Origin: Candidatus Nanohalarchaeota archaeon
GTDB lineage: Archaea; EX4484-52; B79-G9
Assembly: GCA_017610525.1 (NCBI GenBank)
Contig: JAFCBW010000010.1
Location: forward strand, 1-15,347
Direction of reading: 5' to 3'
Length of the DNA stretch: 15,347 nt
Notes under the pieces: generated by a model
What the model saw: only the letters and a program-made list of their open reading frames with translations
Told to the model about the DNA's origin: nothing
Database searches by the model: none
Made by a program: the position numbers and the translations under genes
In this document: in pieces, positions 14,050 through 15,347 of the stretch
Numbering within the stretch: the first letter of the stretch is position 1
Layout: the number at the start of each line of letters is the position of its first letter

Positions 14050-15347
14050 ATGCCCGAAAATTACGAGCTAAAACCAGATAATACGGCATTTGTTGTATAC
14101 AAATCAGTCAGATTTTTTGTTCTTTCATCAATATTTTTCGCTATCATCTACCTTGTTGCAAACCCGGTTCTCGGCAGATATATTTGGTACATTATTATTG
14201 GCTTCATCCTGTTGCAGTTATTTATCTATTATTCCATCAGCGTCAGCTATCGCAAAGAGAAATATATCTTCTTTCCAGATAAGCTGATACACAAATCAGG
14301 AGGCATTTTTTCAGACAATGAAACAGAACTGGTTGTGAAAAATATAACCCATGTTACCATGCAGCTGCCCTTTATCGAAAATAAACTGTTTCAGACAGGC
14401 ACTGTTCACATACAATCTGCCGGGAGCGGCATTGCTGAAATCCGCCTGCGCTCTGTCAACAGCCCAAAGCACTATTATGAATATATTGAGAAAATTATGA
14501 AGAACAACGGCTTTAGACTCTCGAAATCCGAATTAGTCCAGCAGGAGCGCCCGGCCATCGCGGGCGTTGTCTTCGAAGTGTTACGTCAATTCACTGCAAC
14601 CGGCTTTATGCTCTTCATCGTAGGACTTAACATAGGAATATTTTCTTTGGTTAGCGGCCACATAGGACTTGTGTTGTCCGGTGTTGGACTCGTATTGCTT
14701 TTGCTATTGAGTCACTCAGCCCTATTGTTCCTGGACTTGAAAAAAAGACACTATATTATCTATTCTGACACGATTGTTTATAAGGAAGGCTTCCTTTCAA
14801 AAAATGACTCCTTTATCCCAATAGAAAACCTGTCTGATACCACAATCACCCAGACCCTTGTTGACAAGATATTCAATTTATATGATGTCAAGATAAGTTG
14901 CCAGGGCAGCAGCCAGGAGATTCATTTCAAAAATATGGTAAATGGTCCTGCTCTTAAATCCAACATCGACACCATGGTAAGTAAAAGCCAGTCTTTGACT
15001 GGAACAGCCAAAGTTTCAGAAAAGACAATTGAAGATGATACTGACCTAAAGAAAATGCATTATTGTAAGCAAGAACCATTGCATAATGATACTGAATTTA
15101 CTGCAGAGTACAGGATGGATGGTAAGAGAACCATTGTTCCGATGCTGCTTCTGCTACCTATTTGTTTGATCTTGTTCCCTTTAATGATTTACTGGATTAT
15201 CGCATTAGTATTGCAGGTAATCAAAATGAAAGCAACCAAGTATATTGTTAAGTCAAACAGTATGGAAGAGCAGTATAATTTCATATCATCAAGGAATAAT
15301 GAATTTACAGACGATAAGATCACAGGAATAATTTTCAAAGAGAGTTT
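14050..15347 (+). CDS. Membrane protein with tandem bacterial-type PH domains (partial, 3' end outside window)
   Basis: An open frame runs from ATG 14050 for 432 codons to the window edge without a stop. The architecture resembles YdbT-like bPH2 (DUF304) proteins. Two membrane segments lie at about 18-37 and 43-62. PH domain 1 is at about 71-155, with YIFFPDKLIHKSGG, VVKNITHV and LFQTGTVHIQSAG. A hydrophobic pair follows at about 181-230. PH domain 2 is at about 235-315 (YIIYSDTIVYKEGF, IPIENLSDTTI). Another membrane segment is at about 363-390. A third PH-like start (about 397 on) resembles the beginning of the other two. Members of this family are membrane-associated and poorly characterised; the role here is unknown. 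It likely has its own leaderless promoter. Confidence 0.75.
   Translation, partial: MPENYELKPDNTAFVVYKSVRFFVLSSIFFAIIYLVANPVLGRYIWYIIIGFILLQLFIYYSISVSYRKEKYIFFPDKLIHKSGGIFSDNETELVVKNITHVTMQLPFIENKLFQTGTVHIQSAGSGIAEIRLRSVNSPKHYYEYIEKIMKNNGFRLSKSELVQQERPAIAGVVFEVLRQFTATGFMLFIVGLNIGIFSLVSGHIGLVLSGVGLVLLLLLSHSALLFLDLKKRHYIIYSDTIVYKEGFLSKNDSFIPIENLSDTTITQTLVDKIFNLYDVKISCQGSSQEIHFKNMVNGPALKSNIDTMVSKSQSLTGTAKVSEKTIEDDTDLKKMHYCKQEPLHNDTEFTAEYRMDGKRTIVPMLLLLPICLILFPLMIYWIIALVLQVIKMKATKYIVKSNSMEEQYNFISSRNNEFTDDKITGIIFKES

Overview
The window looks like a stretch of archaeal chromosome. The clearest evidence is an MC1-family chromatin protein, an AMP phosphorylase of the archaeal nucleotide-salvage type, and TATA boxes of the form TTTATATA or TATATAAA. 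These boxes sit 24-31 nt upstream of plausible transcription starts, and at least two genes look leaderless. Small secreted lipoproteins with CARDB/Ig-like folds and a nucleoside-monophosphate pathway enzyme would fit a DPANN-type or small euryarchaeal genome. That lineage assignment is inference; the sequence alone does not settle it.

Layout: (1) 20-4467, minus strand: three tandem paralogous lipoproteins. They share an SGCP lipobox and a core of about 300 residues. One stops at the core, one adds an acidic linker and a small C-terminal domain, and one adds calcium-binding-type DxDGDG loops and a Cys-rich tail. A hairpin plus U-tract terminator separates the first (rightmost) gene from the other two. 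(2) 4468-4881: a gene-free, AT-rich stretch with a TATA box and two families of direct repeats containing a perfect 16-bp palindrome. (3) 4882-8931, minus strand: a probable operon trkA-trkH-AMP phosphorylase-Nudix hydrolase, reading right to left. It combines K+ uptake with nucleotide and ADP-ribose turnover. trkA and trkH appear to start at TTG, and the trkH Shine-Dalgarno lies inside the end of trkA. (4) 8932-9265: a divergent promoter region, including a structured MC1 leader of about 140 nt. (5) 9266-9637, plus strand: MC1 and its terminator. (6) 9736-10526: an apparent insertion carrying one unrecognised gene with its own promoter. It is bounded by GTTAAGT / ACTTAAC boxes and stem-loop structures that resemble integron attC sites. 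(7) 10569-13604, minus strand: isoleucyl-tRNA synthetase. (8) 13605-15347: a divergent promoter region, a 48-residue microprotein gene with a very G-rich ribosome binding site, and a membrane protein with tandem bacterial-type PH domains that runs off the window.

The housekeeping genes (ileS, trk, AMP phosphorylase, MC1) are ordinary. The most interesting accessory features are the attC-like cassette between MC1 and ileS, the diversified lipoprotein array, and the palindromic repeats at 4645-4860.
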